Source: Candidatus Woesearchaeota archaeon (GTDB lineage: Archaea > Nanobdellota > Nanobdellia > Woesearchaeales > UBA525). From it: a DNA stretch of 31,288 nt. Position 1 is the first letter of the stretch. Each line of letters opens with the position of its first letter. The position numbers and the translations under genes were made by a program. This document shows positions 29,110 through 31,288 of the stretch, piece by piece. Location of the stretch: positions 1 to 31,288 of the forward strand of contig DAHXMN010000003.1 in NCBI GenBank assembly GCA_027371725.1, written 5' to 3'. Below the pieces are notes generated by a model, which did no database searches, was not told where the DNA came from, and saw only the letters and a program-made list of their open reading frames with translations.

Positions 29110-29448
29110 ATGATGGGGGCGATCCTCAGTTCGAGAAGATACAACGAAGAAGGAGAGAAGGTCGTCGTCGAACTCCTGGTGAATGACCATGAAGTGAAGC
29201 GCCTGAAAGGCGAGATCAACGACGTCCGCATCTTCTCAGAGAACGTGGCTGACGTGCCGAGTAGGGTCTCGCTCCGCGGCAAGAACGAAGCGACGAAATA
29301 TTTCCTGATCCCCCGCCAGCTCAGGAAGGACCTCGCCATCAAAGGGAAGGTGAGTTGCCAGCGTCTCGACTCGGAGGGAAAGTCGATCTTCATCTACGTG
29401 ATCGATCCTCTCAGGCAAGGAAGCGGCTCGTTCCTCGGGTCGACGTAG
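29110..29448 (+). CDS. Hypothetical protein, 112 aa
   Basis: ATG 29110 (second ATG at 29113) preceded by GAGGTGAA. A small, beta-rich, soluble protein: MMGAILSSRRYNEEGEKVVV, VELLVNDHEVKRLKGEIND, then KYFLIPRQLRKDLAIKGKV and IFIYVIDPL. The second half resembles an AbrB-like strand pattern (FLIPRQLRKDL...KGKV) but I would not assign it. Divergently placed to the HD/AbrB-PhoU operon and possibly co-regulated through the shared AT-rich region. Confidence 0.7.
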   Translation: MMGAILSSRRYNEEGEKVVVELLVNDHEVKRLKGEINDVRIFSENVADVPSRVSLRGKNEATKYFLIPRQLRKDLAIKGKVSCQRLDSEGKSIFIYVIDPLRQGSGSFLGST

Positions 29449-29593
29449 GCGGAAACAGCTTTCCCGCCGAGAGAAAGCACTCCGGAGGAGAAAAAAAGAC
29501 GCGGGTCAACCATCACGCCCGCACCGCGAATGCGGTGAGAAGAGCAAGGCATTTGTAAGACAGAAATCCCTCTGAACGGGGCGCGTTCGGCAC

Positions 29594-29694
29594 GTATTGC
29601 CGCAAGATCCGCGTCCCAGCGGTGCTGCGCTGACGGACAGGGACAGGGCCGCTCTCTTCAGGGGTCGTCTGGGACCGGAGGATAACCACAATAC
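29594..29694 (+). other. Structured intergenic segment with partial similarity to elements A-D
   Basis: Within the 388-nt gene-free gap 29449-29836. Nested pairings: GTATTG (29594-29599) with CAATAC (29689-29694), ATCC with GGAT, and GTCCCA (29613-29618) with TGGGAC (29670-29675). It ends with GGGACCGGAGGATAACCACA, recalling the GGACCGGA..GGGAGAACAA block of copies B and D, but CGCCTTGG is absent. The rest of the gap holds a CACCGC-GAAT-GCGGTG hairpin (29521-29536) and the hairpin at 29777-29813. No gene seen. Confidence 0.35.
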
Positions 29695-29776
29695 ATGGAA
29701 TTGAAATAAATCCCTGCCGGTGAAAAGATGACGATGAGAGTGGCCAACTCTGCTCTCGACGTACCACAACCGGGAC

Positions 29777-29813
29777 GGGCAGCGAGCCGCGGCGACGTGC
29801 CGCGCTCCTGCCC
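29777..29813 (-). other. Long hairpin after the PINA-like gene
   Basis: GGGCAG-C-GAGC-C-GCGGC pairs across a short loop with GCCGC-G-CTC-C-TGCCC, a nearly continuous helix. It begins 23 nt after the stop of the minus-strand PINA-like gene (29837), at the same kind of distance as the other 3' elements. A minus-strand TATA-like GGATATTTATGG (about 29818-29829) lies between them. Confidence 0.45.
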
Positions 29814-29836
29814 AGTCCATAAATATCCAGAAATCC

Positions 29837-31288
29837 TCAGCGCCACTTGCCCTTGCGGGCCTTCTTCTCCTTCTTGGCTTTCTTCCATTCCTTCTTCTCG
29901 AACCCGAACCTGCCGCGGCCGCCCATCATGCCCCCTTCCTCATCGTCGTCCGCGGACGCGCTTCCGCCCTTCAACTCCTTCAGGTCGATGCTAATGCCGA
30001 GCTCTGCCTGGATCTCGCGGATGCGTTCGCCGCCGCGGCCGATGATGCCGGGAAGCACGGACGCCGGGAGTGAGACGACGGCCTTGTTCGCGCTGACCAT
30101 GTCGACCTCGACCTTGTTCGCGAAGTTCCGGAAATAGTTCTTCACGGATTCCGCCGCGAGCGTCTGCACGGCGGGCTTCCTCTCCTCGCCCGAGACAGGG
30201 ATGACGACGGTCTCCTCGCCGTAGCTGTAGAGCTCGAACTCGAGCTTCCCCGTCTCGAAGTCGTGGACCTCGACGATGGGACGGGCGAGATCGGCTTCCG
30301 TCATGCCGGAAGGCACTTTCACCGTCATCCTGATCGCGTAGACCGCGCCGACAGCCCCGTTCTTGATGAAGATGACCGTGTCGACGACGTGCGGGATGAC
30401 GCCGAGCTCGATCCGACCGAGACAACGCTGCACCGCGTCGATGGGCTTGGTGGCGTGCATCACGCCGATCATCCCGACGCCGCTCAATCTCATGTCCGCG
30501 AAGAGCTTGAAGTCCTCCGTGTTCCGCATCTCGTCGAAGAACGTGTAGTCCGGCCTGCTCAGGAGCAGGATGTCATGGATCTCCTCGGCGGAGCCGTGGC
30601 TGATCGCGTACTGGGTGATCGCGGGCGAGAGGATCATGTCCCGCGGCGCTTCCACGGTCTTGATGATCTTCTGCTGCTTCGCGTAGTGCTCGGCAAGCGC
30701 TTGGGCGAAGGTTGATTTGCCGTGGCCAGGGGCTCCGGCGATGAGGATGCCTTCCGCCTGCTCGTCGAACCGGAGACGGAGCTTCTCGCTCAGCTCGTAG
30801 TCCTCGAGATCGAGCCGCTTCACCGGCCGCACGGCGGTGATCTCGTAGCCGTCCGAGAACGGCGGCCGGGTGATGACGATGCGGTACTTGCCGACCTGGC
30901 AGATCGTGCTGCCCGGCCGCTCGATCTCGACGAAGCCGTCCCGCCGCGATTGCGCCACTTCGACGATCTGCTTCGCGTACCGCTCGACCTCTTCCCGCGT
31001 CGCGGACTGCTCCCGCACCGTCGCGAACGTCCACTTGCCGGGTGCGCCGCGCTTCGCCATGATGGGGACTTCCTCCTTGATGTGGACGGACATCGTCTCC
31101 TTGGTGAAGAAGTCCTCGATCTCCATCCGCGTCTCCTCGCCGCGCTCCTCATAGAGCTGGACCGGGACGCCCTTCGCCTTCGCCACCTGCGCCTGGACCT
31201 TGTCCGCGGTGTAGAGCGTCGCGTCCTCCCGCTGCGCGAGGTCACGGATCATCGCGTCGATCGCGCCCTGCTTCGCCTCCTGGACGGC
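29837..31288 (-). CDS. PIN-ATPase-KH protein (PINA-like, PilT-family ATPase), N-terminus cut by window edge
   Basis: 483 visible codons on the minus strand; the frame continues past 31288, so the N-terminal PIN domain is only partly seen (its end: DAMIRDLAQREDATLYTADK). The ATPase core is VirB11/GspE-like: P-loop LIAGAPGHGKSTFAQALAEH, Walker B-type DYTFFDEMRNTEDF and GVGMIGVMHATKPIDAVQR. A KH domain follows (VVSLPASVLPGIIGRGGERI, with the GxxG loop GRGG), then an acidic/glycine linker and a Lys-rich tail (EKKEWKKAKKEKKARKGK). In Sulfolobus the homologous PINA is a hexameric Holliday-junction migration ATPase; RNA-related roles are also conceivable given PIN and KH domains. The methionine at 31252 is internal, not the start. 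Confidence 0.9.
   Translation of the reverse strand, partial: AVQEAKQGAIDAMIRDLAQREDATLYTADKVQAQVAKAKGVPVQLYEERGEETRMEIEDFFTKETMSVHIKEEVPIMAKRGAPGKWTFATVREQSATREEVERYAKQIVEVAQSRRDGFVEIERPGSTICQVGKYRIVITRPPFSDGYEITAVRPVKRLDLEDYELSEKLRLRFDEQAEGILIAGAPGHGKSTFAQALAEHYAKQQKIIKTVEAPRDMILSPAITQYAISHGSAEEIHDILLLSRPDYTFFDEMRNTEDFKLFADMRLSGVGMIGVMHATKPIDAVQRCLGRIELGVIPHVVDTVIFIKNGAVGAVYAIRMTVKVPSGMTEADLARPIVEVHDFETGKLEFELYSYGEETVVIPVSGEERKPAVQTLAAESVKNYFRNFANKVEVDMVSANKAVVSLPASVLPGIIGRGGERIREIQAELGISIDLKELKGGSASADDDEEGGMMGGRGRFGFEKKEWKKAKKEKKARKGKWR

Noticed and set aside
1..31288. CRISPR array, tRNA or rRNA genes
   Set aside because: No regularly spaced direct repeats; no T-loop/acceptor combination convincing for a tRNA (GGTTCGAAGG at 14214 has no cloverleaf around it); no rRNA-like stretches.

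Overview
This window looks like chromosomal DNA of a GC-rich archaeon. The evidence is an archaeal elongation factor aEF-1beta preceded by a tiny zinc-ribbon gene, an archaeal PIN-ATPase-KH protein (PINA-like), two AbrB-PhoU regulators, an archaeal-size RNase HII, and AT-rich TATA (box A) elements about 22-40 nt ahead of many start codons, often with little or no leader. Short intergenic gaps and many small unrecognised proteins fit a DPANN-type lineage. That placement is inference and was not tested by phylogeny. No rRNA, tRNA, CRISPR array, transposase or phage gene was recognised. Layout. 1-4828: a cut-off membrane protein, an AbrB-PhoU regulator coupled to an MTA/SAH-type deaminase, two tiny ORFs, an unknown gene, rnhB (with a C-terminal extension and an altered first catalytic residue) and a Cys-rich small protein. 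5043-7217: a Nudix hydrolase, then two signal-peptide-bearing proteins related to Hcp, the type VI secretion tube protein. 7738-11235: smc. 11385-14031: cell-surface genes, namely a YkuD-like L,D-transpeptidase lipoprotein and a PIG-L deacetylase/GT4 glycosyltransferase pair. 14394-19000: a nucleoside deoxyribosyltransferase-like protein, an M50 protease, pyrG, an unknown gene, the zinc-ribbon/aEF-1beta pair and a membrane-anchored Kazal domain. 19045-24214: an FNR-type reductase, a D-2-hydroxyacid dehydrogenase, small membrane and zinc proteins, and serS coupled to a TRASH-like zinc protein. 24441-31288: unknown genes, a secreted Cys microprotein, an HD hydrolase/AbrB-PhoU operon and the PINA-like ATPase running off the right edge. 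The most notable signal is in the intergenic DNA. At least six elements of about 57-210 bp (5616-5672, 7242-7403, 7431-7640 on the minus strand, 11261-11368, 15464-15582, 22504-22645), plus a more distant seventh (19781-19957), share one architecture. Each has an outer helix whose sequence varies but whose pairing is kept, with CGCCTTGG at the end of the 5' arm. Several also have an internal helix with a variable hairpin, and a conserved block of the type GACCGGAGGGAGA..CAA..GGCC just before the 3' arm. Six of the seven lie in sense orientation 17-31 nt after a stop codon. They look like a family of structured 3'-UTR RNAs or a palindromic repeat family, and I do not recognise them as a described family. 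A second theme is a set of exported proteins of bacterial or eukaryotic flavour (Hcp-like pair, YkuD lipoprotein, Kazal domain, Cys microprotein), which suggests a cell surface adapted to contact with other cells. That functional reading is inference.
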